Positions 51,100 through 61,460 of a stretch of DNA of 64,000 nucleotides are shown piece after piece (positions within the stretch are counted from its first letter, which is position 1; every line of letters begins with the position of its first letter). This DNA is from Phellopilus nigrolimitatus (lineage: Eukaryota > Basidiomycota > Agaricomycetes > Hymenochaetales > Hymenochaetaceae). The position numbers and the translations under genes are program-made. The notes under the pieces were generated by a model that saw nothing but the letters and a program-made list of their open reading frames with translations, did no database searches and was not told the origin of the DNA. The stretch spans positions 868,001-932,000 of the forward strand of contig JAJOHG010000005.1 in assembly GCA_021029095.1 (NCBI GenBank), written 5' to 3'.

Positions 51100-53308
51100 A
51101 TGGATGACCTTTTTGATGGGGCCATTGGTATCGACCTCGGCACGACATACTCGTTCGTTATTTTTTTTCCATCTGAGTTTAGGCCGTATTAAATTTGATA
51201 TACCCTTGCTCTTTGCTTTTTTCAGTTGCGTCGGTGTCTGGCAAAACGACCGTGTCGAGATCATTGCCAACGACCGTATGTGCTCCCATATCGCCCTCCA
51301 TCTTCTCCCTGACCCGAAATGCAGAGGGCAACCGTACTACTCCCTCATACGTCGCCTTCTCCTCCGAGGAGCGTCTGATTGGCGATGCCGCCAAGAACCA
51401 GGCTGCCATGAATCCCGTCAACACTGTCTTCGACGCAAAACGCCTGATTGGCCGCCGTTTTGAGTAAGTCTTACTTTCAGCTGTCTCGTACCATACGATC
51501 TAACGGCGATCATCCGTTAGTGACCCCGACGTAAAAAAGGTCCATTTTTCTTCAACTTACATTAATGCACTCTAGTCTTAACAATTCCTGAAGGACATGA
51601 CCCACTGGCCGTTCAAAGTTATCGACCAGGATGGTTCCCCTGTTATTCAGGTTAACTACCTCGGCGAAGACAAGAACTTTTCCCCCCAGGAAATCTCCGC
51701 CATGGTCCTCACCAAAATGAAGGAGATCTCGGAGGCCAAGCTTGGCAAAACTGTTAAGAAGGCCGTTGTCACGTAAGCCTGTCTATCGATTCCTGCCGAT
51801 CTAGAAATATGAACCTGATTTTTTTTTCTCACTTTTCAGCGTCCCTGCTTATTTCAACGACTCGCAGCGTCTTGCGACAAAAGATGCTGGTTCCATCGCT
51901 GGTCTCGATGTGCTCCGTATCATTAACGAGCCCACTGCTGCCGCCATCGCTTACGGTCTCGACCAGCAATCGAAAGCGGAGCGCAATGTACTCATCTTCG
52001 ATCTTGGTGGAGGAACCTTCGATGTCTCCTTGCTCAACATCACTGGCGGCGTCTTCGCTGTTAAGGCCACCGCTGGTGACACTCACTTAGGTGGTGAGGA
52101 CTTTGACAACAACCTCCTTGACCACTTCAAGAACGACTTTAAGCGCAAGACCAAGCACGACATCTCTGAGGACCCCCGTGCCCTCCGCCGCCTCCGCAGC
52201 GCCTGCGAGCGTGCTAAGCGCACCCTGTCGAGTGTTGCGCAGACGACAGTCGAGGTCGATTCGCTCTACCAGGGTGATGACTTTTCGGCGAACATCACGC
52301 GTGCCCGCTTCGAGGAAATAAACGCATCTCTCTTCAAGTCGACAATCGACCCTGTCGAGAAGGTCTTGAAGGACGCGAAGATGTCGCGCGAAAAGGTAAA
52401 TTGAAATAAAGAAAAAAAAATCGCCATGCTAAGAAATGTTCTTACCTTGTCCTTTCTCTTTTCAGGTCGACGATATCGTCCTTGTCGGTGGCTCCACTCG
52501 TATTCCGAAGATCCAGTCCCTGGTTTCCGAGTACTTCGGTGGTCGCACCCTCAACAAGTCCATCAACCCGGACGAGGCTGTGGCCTATGGTGCTGCCGTC
52601 CAGGCCGCCGTCCTCACTGGCCAAACCTCTGATAAGACTGCAGACCTCCTTCTCCTTGATGTTGCCCCTCTTTCTCTTGGTGTTGCCATGCAGGGTGACG
52701 TCTTCGGTGTGGTCGTCCCGCGCAACACGCCGATCCCGACCAACAAGAGCCGTACGTTCACGACAGTCGAGGACAACCAGACCACCGTCACATTCCCCGT
52801 GTACGAGGGCGAGCGTACGCAGTGCCGGGACAACCGTCTTCTCGGCGAGTTCGAGCTCAATGGTATTCCTCCGATGCCGCGCGGGCAGGCTGAGCTTGTC
52901 ACGACCTTCGAGGTCGATGCGAACGGCCTTCTCAAGGTGTCCGCGATGGACCGAGCATCCGGCCGCAAGGCGTCGATCAGCATCACCAACTCGGTTGGGC
53001 GTCTCTCGAGTGCAGAGATCGAGCAGATGATCAAAGACGCGGAGCAGTACAAGCAGGTGGACAAGGACTTCTCGTCGCGCCATGAGGCCAAGAGCGACCT
53101 CGAGGCGTACATTCACCAGGTCGAAAGCACGATCACGAGCCCCGAGATCGGTATGAAGCTCAAGCGCGGTGCCAAGCAGCAGGTCGAGTCTGAGCTTGCG
53201 CGTGCGCTCGAGAAGCTTGAGATTGAGGACTCGTCAGCGGACGAGCTGAAGAAGGCGCAGCTCGGCATCAAAAGGGCGCTCCAGAAGGCGACCGCGGGCA
53301 TGCGGTGA
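51100..53308 (+). CDS. SSB1: Ssb-type ribosome-associated Hsp70
   Basis: Cytosolic Hsp70 that binds nascent chains on ribosomes together with the RAC complex. Exons: 51100-51152, 51226-51275, 51325-51463, 51521-51539 (19 nt), 51594-51772, 51840-52395 and 52466-53308; 612 residues, the usual Ssb length. Motifs: [15 protein letters not shown], the phosphate loop [41 protein letters not shown] and [13 protein letters not shown]. The substrate domain has [13 protein letters not shown] and [12 protein letters not shown]. The protein ends KATAGMR with no EEVD, which separates Ssb from Ssa-type Hsp70s. Confidence 0.96.
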
Positions 53309-53570
53309 AGCGGTCTTTAGTGCATGTGCAACATGTCTCTCAGTAAAGAGGAAGGCTTGTATTGTCAACAAAACTTGCCAATATGGTAGATCACACTGGC
53401 TTTCTGTACTGTTTTGTCTGTAAACGCAGCTTGTTTTCATTTTCTTGTTCTCATATTGAAGATATATAAAATACAATGCTATATTATCTTCATCTATACA
53501 CGGAAATAAGAAAGGAAACAAAAGACAGAAAAGCGGTAAGACAATGAACAAAAAACATTGAAGGGGCTGG

Positions 53571-54892
53571 CTATGAGAGTGCTTTATGTGCTTTTAAGCC
53601 GACTTCGAGTATCTGCAATTCTTCGTCAGCACCGTCGCACAGGGCTTTGTCTGCATTTGCAAATGCCATAGCACACTGTGCCTTTTGTTTTGCAGTTAGC
53701 GTAGGATGCAGAATGATGAGGTCGTGGAGCTAGAAAGCAGGTAATTAGTTAATGCAACAAGTGAATTTTCGGATGAACGGATAGACTTGCTTGTGACAGA
53801 AGTTGCGCCGCAGAATACCCCTCCCGCATGAGCTCTTTCACTTTTCCTCGTACCGCCTCAAATCCCTTCCGTCGCTTTTTGCCGTCGTCTACTTCCATGT
53901 CTTCATCCTCTCCGATAGTCTCCACACCAAGAACCCGCCCAAATGCATTGACAACGACATCCGGGATGACGCCTGCAATCTCTTGTATATCATGCGACGT
54001 GATCTCCGTCGGCGGGTTCGTCGAAGACGACAGGCGTGAGGCAGATTGAAGGTACGTGATTGCGCGACGAAGGTCGCCGCCCGAGACAGTAATGAGCGTG
54101 TCGATGACTGCAGGTGTAACGGGCACGCTTTCCGCGTCCGCGATATGCTGCACGCGAAGCGCGGTGGCCGCGCTGGCGAGAGGGGTGAAGCGAAACTTGG
54201 AGCAACGCGACGCGAGCGGCTCGATGATGCGCGTCACGTAGTTGCACACCAGGCAAAAGCGTGTGATGCGTGCGTAGGTCTCCATGATGCGACGCAGCGC
54301 GGACTGAGCATCCTGTGTCATGGAGTCCGCCTCGTCGAGGATGATGATCTTGTACGGTGGGCATGGATAGGTCTTCCCATCGGAGGCGACGGCCTGCGCA
54401 CGGGGAGTCTGGCGAGCGAAGTTCTTGATCTTCTCGCGCACGATGGATATACCGCGTTCATCAGATGCATTGAGCTCAAGAACGCGGTTGCGGAAGTTGT
54501 CTGGCCTTCAGGAACGTGAGTCAGGGATGTAGACTGTAAAGTAGCAAACATAAATACCCAAAGAGCTGACGGGACAGTGCGAGGATTGTCGAAGTCTTTC
54601 CCGTCCCAGGAGGACCATAGAAAAGCATATGAGGTAGCTTAATTTTCCAGTAAGCACACGCAATATGGCCAAATAGATGAGACGCACGTTGGTCGATGTC
54701 AAAGTTTTCTGGAGCACGGCGACGATGTGTTCTTGTGAAGAAACATCATCGATGGTCTTTGGCCGACTGCAAACTCAATGAGCCGCGAAAGCAGAGAAGT
54801 AAGGTTTCATACTATTTTTCAACCCATGGTTGTGTTGCGGGGTCGACGGTGTGTTTTGGCGTGGCCTTGGTCGTCTGCGGTTTGAGAAACAT
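53571..54892 (-). CDS. RFC2: Replication factor C subunit 2 (human RFC4 type)
   Basis: AAA+ subunit of the clamp loader that opens PCNA and places it on primer ends. The start is at 54892 ([16 protein letters not shown]); the first exon ends at 54813 and continues as [19 protein letters not shown]. Walker A is [15 protein letters not shown], followed by [17 protein letters not shown], Walker [20 protein letters not shown], and the SRC motif [12 protein letters not shown] carrying the arginine finger. The C-terminal collar includes [17 protein letters not shown]. The final exon, after a small intron near 53735-53785, reads [19 protein letters not shown] and ends KAHKALS at 53571. The order of motifs and DAQSALRR point to the Rfc2/RFC4 lineage rather than Rfc3, Rfc4 or Rfc5. 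Confidence 0.92.
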
Positions 54893-55087
54893 AGTGACTG
54901 TACCAAGTGGCTGCAGAGCGCGTCGGGATGAGGCAAGTAGTCACAGTATCACGTAAGATGTGACTGACCGCGTCGTTTGGACTCGTCGCGCTCTGTCCGT
55001 CGTCGTCCTCGTCGTCGTCGTCGTCGTCCTTCTTCAACCGCAACACACCCGACGTGCCTCCGTGGCATTGCTATGCTCTTGACAGAC
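54893..55087. promoter_or_regulatory. Divergent promoter, RFC2 / CAF-1, with CGT repeat
   Basis: 195 bases between the RFC2 start and the CAF-1 start used here. A GTC/CGT triplet tract occupies about 54998-55030. There is no room for separate promoters, so the two genes probably share control elements. I looked for an MCB-type ACGCGT cell-cycle site and did not find an exact one; CGCGTC occurs at 54968-54976 and 54929-54934. Confidence 0.45.
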
Positions 55088-58069
55088 ATGTCCAATGGTG
55101 AAATCCCTGAAGGTGCGTATGTTGCTCGCATTAACGTGATGAATTACCCACACGACGCGGCCAGCAGTGAAGCCCGAAAGTGCCCCTTCCTCACGTATGT
55201 CGGGACACCCATCCACAGCGCGTCAGGGGCTAACGCGATTGAGGTTACTTTTAACAGCCACAAAACAAGATAGATCACAGCTTGTTGAACTGAAGAATGG
55301 AAGGGTACTTTTTCGTCAGAAACCTCTGTCGTGCGAGAAAATGTCGGAGACGATGCAAGGTGTGTATCTGTCATTGACCTTTGTGGCGACATTCTAACAA
55401 TAATCGCGCCGAAGAAATTGTCAAATTCCGTGACTTCATGGAAGAGCGTGCGAGGCATAACTGCCCTCCTCTACAGAGTATCCCAGAGGATCATCTTCCG
55501 CTTATCGCCAAGCTCGTGCACGAAAGGTACGCGTTTTTTTACAAACCTTCAGTTGTAACATCACCCATTTTAGAAACACTTTCCAGTGACAAAACAATAA
55601 TGTCCCTCGCGAAGCAAATCCAAGGAGCTCTAAAGCCTGAAGATCTTGAATCCTCGGAAGTTGAGGGTGCTGAAGTGGCTGCGCTTAACTTGGCTGTCGT
55701 CGAGAGCGCAATTGTGGCCATCGCCGACCGCATCAATTATGGTATTGATTGGACGGAAAGAGTTTCTGCGCCCTTGAGCATCTGGAGATGGGAAGTGAAG
55801 GAGCAGAAATTTGACTTTCTCCCTAGGATTGGACGGGATAGGTTCGAAGCTCGATTAACCGAGCGAAAGCAGGTTTGTTTTCTCTACTACACTCAATATT
55901 TTTTTCTACAATTAAACTCCGGTGTTTAAGGCAAAAGATGACCTACGCGCTCTGTTTGATGCCATTCCCCAGTCCGAGAAAGACTCCCTGACGAAAAGCG
56001 GGAAGAAAGTGAAGGGTGATATTGGAAATATGTCTTCGGCGGTCAATGACGAGAATAACCAATCTGGGCTCAATCCTGAAGACGACCAGACAGAGAGGGT
56101 TGGTGTCTCAACAACGCAAAAACTTCTTATTAATGGTTCTATGTTTTTCTGCAGAAATCACCCAATGTATCAGAAGAGAACACTGTCGGTCGCCAGAAGA
56201 AAGAAAAGACATCCGATCCTGAGCGCCTTGCAAAGGTGGGATTTTTTGTGCTTCTTGTGAGTACATCGCTAAAGCTACAATCTCGCAGGAGAAAGAGAAA
56301 GCCGAGAAGAAGGCTGCAAGGGAAGAGAAGGAACGTAGGGAGAAAGAGGCCCAGAGCAAGTCGCGCTCCATCATGTCATCTTTCTTTACCAAGCCCAAGG
56401 GGACCAAGAATAAGCTCTTGAAAACAGGACAACCTACATCGGGCTCACCACAGAAGAACGATCCTTCGTCGTCTAAATCCGACTTCGAGAAGACTTTCAA
56501 GCCCTTCGTGGTGAAGAAGGACGCGACAATAGCTCCTATTAACTGGTTTGAACACCAGAAAATGGGTAAAGATGTGATTGAGATTGACCAAGAGACGACG
56601 GTTTCAAAAGCAGGGACCTCAGAAGCCCGCTCTAATTCAGCTGCTCTAAATTGCGATCCTCAAGGTCAGTTATTTGTTTTTATGACTGTCCGCAATGCGG
56701 TTTGAACTGTGATTCCAAACAGAATTATTTCGAGAGTATATCGCAAGCGTCTCTCTCAGGCTACGACGACGGTCAAAAGCCTATAGTTCAACAAATTGCA
56801 AATCTACTTCAGCACATTGCGTGCGTGATATTTTTTCACGGCTATCCGAAGCGGAAGTCTTGGGAGACACCGCTACCGTCCGAGCACTACAGTCTCTCCT
56901 CAAGTCGCGCACCAAGATTCCCGCCAAGATCCTTATTTTTCATGAAGACACCCGTCCAGGATACTTTGGCACTTATACCAAGTCTTCGACTGTTGTCGGA
57001 CCCCGCACTCCATTTGCTAAGGATGCAGTTTTGTTCGACTATAGTTATGATTCCGGAGAGGATTGGGAGGAAGAAGAGGAAGGTGGCGACGATCTGATGA
57101 GCTTGGGCGGAAGCGACGATGGCAACTCGAGCGAGCTTGGTTCTGAGTTGGAGGACTGGCTCATCGACGATGACAATGATGACCTAGTCCCGGGCACGCC
57201 GCTGAGCGAACGCGAGGGTTCACCTGACTTTCCACTACCTGGTCCCGAGCCCTCGGCAAAGCGGAAGTCGACTGTCGATAAAGAAAAGAAAGAATCGAAG
57301 AAACGTAAGGTCATGCCTCTGGTGGCGTTCACAAAGGGGCCGCACTGGGAGGGCAAGATCGGGAAGTGCGAATACGACCCATTCAATCAGTATCGGATAC
57401 AACTATTTAATGGTAAGTTGTTTCGTCTTTTCTAACCTTTAGCATGGATTCTCACCGTCGACTCTTATTTTTTTTTCTCAGATACACCATTTCCAATTGA
57501 CCCATTTACCTTTATATCAACACCAGTCGTTCCGGAGGGCAGTGCATTACCGAAGCCTGTCTTCGTCGTCCCCGCGCTTCCTGCGCATGTACAGACATCC
57601 AGCTCTGGCCTGAACGCGAACGCGTTCGCCGTTGCAAACCATCCCGCTGCCAGCGTCCCGATCTCCGGTCCTGAAGGGACCCAATGCTCGTCCTCGTCCA
57701 CAGTAGTATTCACACACCCCTCGAATGGAAAACGAAAGGCTGCCTGCCGCCTCCGCCGAAAACACCATTCCCCGATGTATTGCTACCAAGCTTGGCAGAC
57801 AAGATTGCTGCACTCACGAGCGCAAATTTGCCGTGGCTTGTCGAGAGTCTGTACCAAGATTTCAAGGCACACAAGGTGAAGAAGAATGCAATCGAGGCGA
57901 AAGTTCGGGAGGTAGGCGAGAAGTGCCCCATAAAGAAAGTCTGGGTGGTCAAAGAGGATGTACTGGTGAGTTTTCCTGATGCGAGTATGTCAGGGTGTTA
58001 ACTAGGCACTAAATGTTTGTTTGGATGTAGCGATCACTCGGGAGAGTACCCACAGCTTCAAGTGCATGA
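55088..58069 (+). CDS. CAC1: Chromatin assembly factor 1 large subunit (Cac1/p150), with one frameshift
   Basis: Largest CAF-1 subunit; deposits H3-H4 on newly replicated DNA at PCNA. The start at 55088 (MSNGEIPE) is used; an in-frame ATG at 55073 is possible. After the first intron come VKPESAPSSRMSGHP, then VELKNGRVLFRQKPLS and EIVKFRDFMEERA. A KEK/REEKERREKE coiled coil leads into SRSIMSSFFTKPKG, which looks like a PCNA-interacting peptide. The conserved core is KILIFHEDTRPGYFGTYTKS, VGPRTPFAKDAVLFDYSYDS, GEDWEEEEEGGDDLMS. The winged-helix end reads KTPFPDVLLPSLADKIAAL, SLYQDFKAHKVKKNAIEAKV and VWVVKEDVL, with a last exon ending TASSA at 58069. Between GKRKAA and PPPPKTPFPD, near 57745, the frame changes: one base is missing or two are extra, and I found no splice pair that fixes it. 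Confidence 0.88.
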
Positions 58070-58275
58070 AGATTGAGACTCAAGACTATCATTGTCTTAT
58101 ATTTCTTGCTGTTTCCATTCAACTTCTTATGTACTTATTATACCTGACTTCCCTTCTTGACCGTGGACTGTAATGTTCGCTGTGGGATTATCTGATGAAG
58201 GTAAAATACAACAGTGGCTGGACTACAAATAAGATAAATCAAGTAAGAGGAATGGGGGAACGAGATGCTCAGCAC

Positions 58276-59077
58276 TCATGATGATGCTAAATTCCAAAGA
58301 AGGCTCGTGTACTCCTCGTTCGTCTTGCCGTCATCGAAGGATACACTGTGTATATCGCCTGATTGAGAGCCTATAGAGAGATGAGCAGCAGAAATGACTG
58401 AGAACAACCGAGGAACATGAGCGTACGGACGAGTATCTTCCGCACTCTCCCGTTTTTATCGGTAACAGGCGTGAATCCGAGCCCGCGGACGACAGTGAGC
58501 TTCAAGCTGCCGCAGATTTCGACTCAGTCTTTTTGTCTTTCAAAAAGCGACTTTAGGACTTACGGCGTCGCGTCGAGCTCGTGCTCCGCAGCAGGGTCGC
58601 TCTGCTCAAGCTTGCCGCACTCCTCCTTGAGACGCGCGAGAGCTGCTTCCTTTCCTGCGAGTGCACCATCCGCATCGTTGATGCTTTTCATGAGGGAGAG
58701 GCGCGCGCCGTCAAGCGCGTTCAGAGCTTGCGCGTGTGCGTCCTCGGACGGTACTGTCGGCGGACGCATACATGACGTGCGCCCTGCGTCGAGCAGACGC
58801 AGCAGGTCTGTGCGGCACGCAGCGTTCAGAAATGATAGGGCACTGTGCAGACAGCTGACATACTTTTGAGTTCAGAATTGGCGTCATCGAGCTCTTTCTG
58901 CCGCTGCGCCGCAACTGTGCCCATCTGCTCCTCTGCGCTGACGATGTTCAGATAGTCTTCTGTCGGGTCAAAAATAGGCCCCATGCTCTGCAGAAGTTTG
59001 CTATCTACCATTTCAGCAGCTTTTAAGTTGTTTATGTCTGTCTTTACTTACATAGCATCTTGCATAGAGTCGCTCAT
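58276..59077 (-). CDS. SPC24: Spc24, Ndc80-complex kinetochore subunit
   Basis: Forms with Spc25 the globular end of the Ndc80 complex that docks on the inner kinetochore. Five exons: 59077-59052, 59000-58864, 58807-58564, 58506-58427 and 58370-58276; 193 residues with all phases matching. The N-terminal part is IKLLQSMGPIFDPTEDYLNI, followed by a coiled coil (EEQMGTVAAQRQKELDDANS, LNALDGARLSLMKSINDADG, ARLKEECGKLEQ). The C-terminal globular part has RGLGFTPVTDKNGRVRKILV and ends GDIHSVSFDDGKTNEEYTSL. Length and domain order match the family. It converges with CAF-1, 206 bases between stop codons. Confidence 0.88.
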
Positions 59078-59494
59078 CGTGAGTGATCGGGACTGCTCAA
59101 CTCGAACGCGACAAAGGTTCGGCTTTAGAGAACGAAACGCGTGACTCACGTGATAAACCCGTAACGCGTTGTCATCGGAACCTTAATCTGTTGCTCCCGC
59201 TTCCACTCTTGACTAAAGTACCAGGTGTCTGGAACACCTGGCTGAGTCTATGAACGGACATTCTCGTTCTTCTTCAGATATCTTTTTTCGTTCTCAACTC
59301 TTGAACGGAATGGGGAATACCATATTTGATGATTGATCTCGTACAACATACTCCATACATCACGGTATCGTACAATTCATATACATAATAAAGACTCAGT
59401 AGGGTCTCGTTAAACACCATCACATATCAGCGTCTGAGCTAATCTTACATGAGCGCATTGAAACGGAAGAGCTAACGATGGTTAGCATACGGAG
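59078..59494. other. Gap between SPC24 and histone H1
   Basis: About 0.4 kb holding the SPC24 promoter and the H1 3' UTR, both on the minus strand. No coding region is supported. Confidence 0.5.
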
Positions 59495-60807
59495 TTACGC
59501 CTTCGCTGCGGACGCGGGCTTGACGACACGACTAAGCACAACAAAACGAAATTGGGAGTCAAAATATAAACACACCTTCGCAGTCCTAGCTGAGGCGGGC
59601 TTCTTCGGTACTGAAGCCTTTGAAGCGGGCTTCGCCTTCGACGCCGTAGCCTTTGAAACAGGTTTATTCTTAGGCTTTGATGCAGCGGTCTTCGCCGCAG
59701 TCTGGTTGTACCCTAAGTCAGTAAAAGCTCATCGCAATGAGTATTGCAATTTCACCTTCTTCGCGTCAGTCTTCTTGCTCGACGGCTTCTTCGCTGCAGG
59801 CTTCGATGACTTCGCAGTCGCCACTTTCTTCGCTATGGCCGGTTTCGCAGCAGGCTTCTTGAGCGGCTTCGATGCCGGTGTGCGCTTGACCGTCTTAGAT
59901 TGTGCCTTCACCTCGCCTTTCTTCAATGCCTGAGCCTTTCCGGATGTAACTTTCGCAGTAGCAGCAGCAGCAGGCTTCTTATTCTGAACAAAATAATTCC
60001 CGTAGTTCATTAGCAAGGAGATGATACCAATACACGCGCATACATGCCTCCTTCGTACTGCGTGATGACTTTGATGGCTTAGAAGCAGCCTTCTTTGGGA
60101 CGGTCTTAGCTTTCCTGACCTGATAAAATCCTGTGGGTTGAGTGCTCAACGGACCATGATAAGCGTGCTAACCTCTTTCTCTTCTTTGTTACTTTCTTTG
60201 ATAACCTCGGACTTGGCTTTCGGAGCGAGTTTGACCTTGCCCGACGGACCTGCGGATCGTGTGAGCCAAGTTGCCAAGACCGGAAGCAGTCACCTCACCC
60301 TTTGGAAGCGTAAAGGTGCCCTTCTCGGAGCCAGACACGATGGCACGCGAGAGCTGAGACGTGGCCGATGCGTTCATGTCGATGTTGTACCTAGTCTCGA
60401 CAAACTAAAGGGAGTGGGTGCTCAGATCGAATGTTCCTGCCTGGAGAGCATAGATACAGACTTTCTTGATCGTGGGACGGGAGACGCCCATACGAGCGTC
60501 TTCAGGGTGGGCACTGATGCATTCCTGAAAGATACATGAGATCCCGGAAAAAAACGAGTTAGAGATTCTAGTAGAAGGCGCCAGGATATGGGACACAGCC
60601 CCGTTGTGGCTGCGATACGAACAGATACAACATTGTACATAACGTAGACTTGTCGTGTTTTGACGCCCATACGAGCAAAGAAGAGAAGTGCTTTGCGCAG
60701 GCCACATTACTTGCCTTGATCATGTCAACCCAGCTTGGATGCGCAGAGGGTTTTGTGGTCTTCTTGGCTGCGTCGCCCTTCTTGGCCGATGACGTCGTCT
60801 TAGACAT
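59495..60807 (-). CDS. Linker histone H1
   Basis: Binds linker DNA and the nucleosome dyad. The start at 60807 gives MSKTTSSAKKGDAAKK. The winged-helix globular domain is built from three exons: HPSWVDMIK, then ECISAHPEDARMGVSRPTIKK, then FVETRYNIDMNASATSQLSR through GTFTLPKG. The rest is a Lys/Ala/Pro-rich tail with many KKPAAK-type repeats split by short introns, and it ends VVKPASAAKA at 59495. The first intron (60714-60525, 190 nt) starts GCAAGT and ends CAG; no GT donor keeps MIK-ECI together. The last splice junction near 59575 is uncertain: GT at 59574-59575 or two bases further on, which decides between two stop positions. Confidence 0.88.
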
Positions 60808-61460
60808 TGCGGATACCGATAGAGATAGCAGACTGTGTTAGGATCGTAGGCGATATGTGAGGAAAGGAAGATCAGGGATAGGACAGAGAGAGCAGCGGGA
60901 GTTGAGGTGGTGGCTGGTGTGGTGGACGTTGGGGGTAAAGAGCGGTTGTGTTCTGGACATTCAAAGTCCGAAACGCGGCCCTCACGTGAGGAGACCTATC
61001 CCGTTGTGTCCTCTAAAACCGCGCACCATACGCACGGCTTTCGTGCGTCGGCGGGGCGCATCAGCCTGCACAGAAGACGAGGATGTGGGAGCCACACGAA
61101 ACCCAGAAAGAACAGAATAGTTGGTTGGGTCGCAAGATCTCTGAGCCAGCGAGGATACAAGATGTTCGCCTATATGTGTTTTCATCTCGAAAAAAAATCG
61201 CATAGTATCTCATGCAGACCACAAGATGTTCTGAAGAACATATAATTCTGTTCCGTTTTGTAACTATGCTCGCAGCGTGTCGTTCACAACTCCAGATAAA
61301 AACGCCAGTGATGTTTGGATGTAAAGTCGACGTGACGGATTGGGAAGCAGTGCACTACTGTAAGTACCAATGGAACTTTCCAAAGTTTAGTCACCGATCG
61401 CCGGTCTCGTCCAGTCATCGTCGTCGAGTTGCAACTCACTGTCTTGCTCTCATTATCAGT
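60808..61460. promoter_or_regulatory. Divergent region, histone H1 / ANL-like gene
   Basis: 653 bases between outward-facing start codons. No coding region with a recognisable domain. I did not identify canonical histone promoter boxes. Confidence 0.45.
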
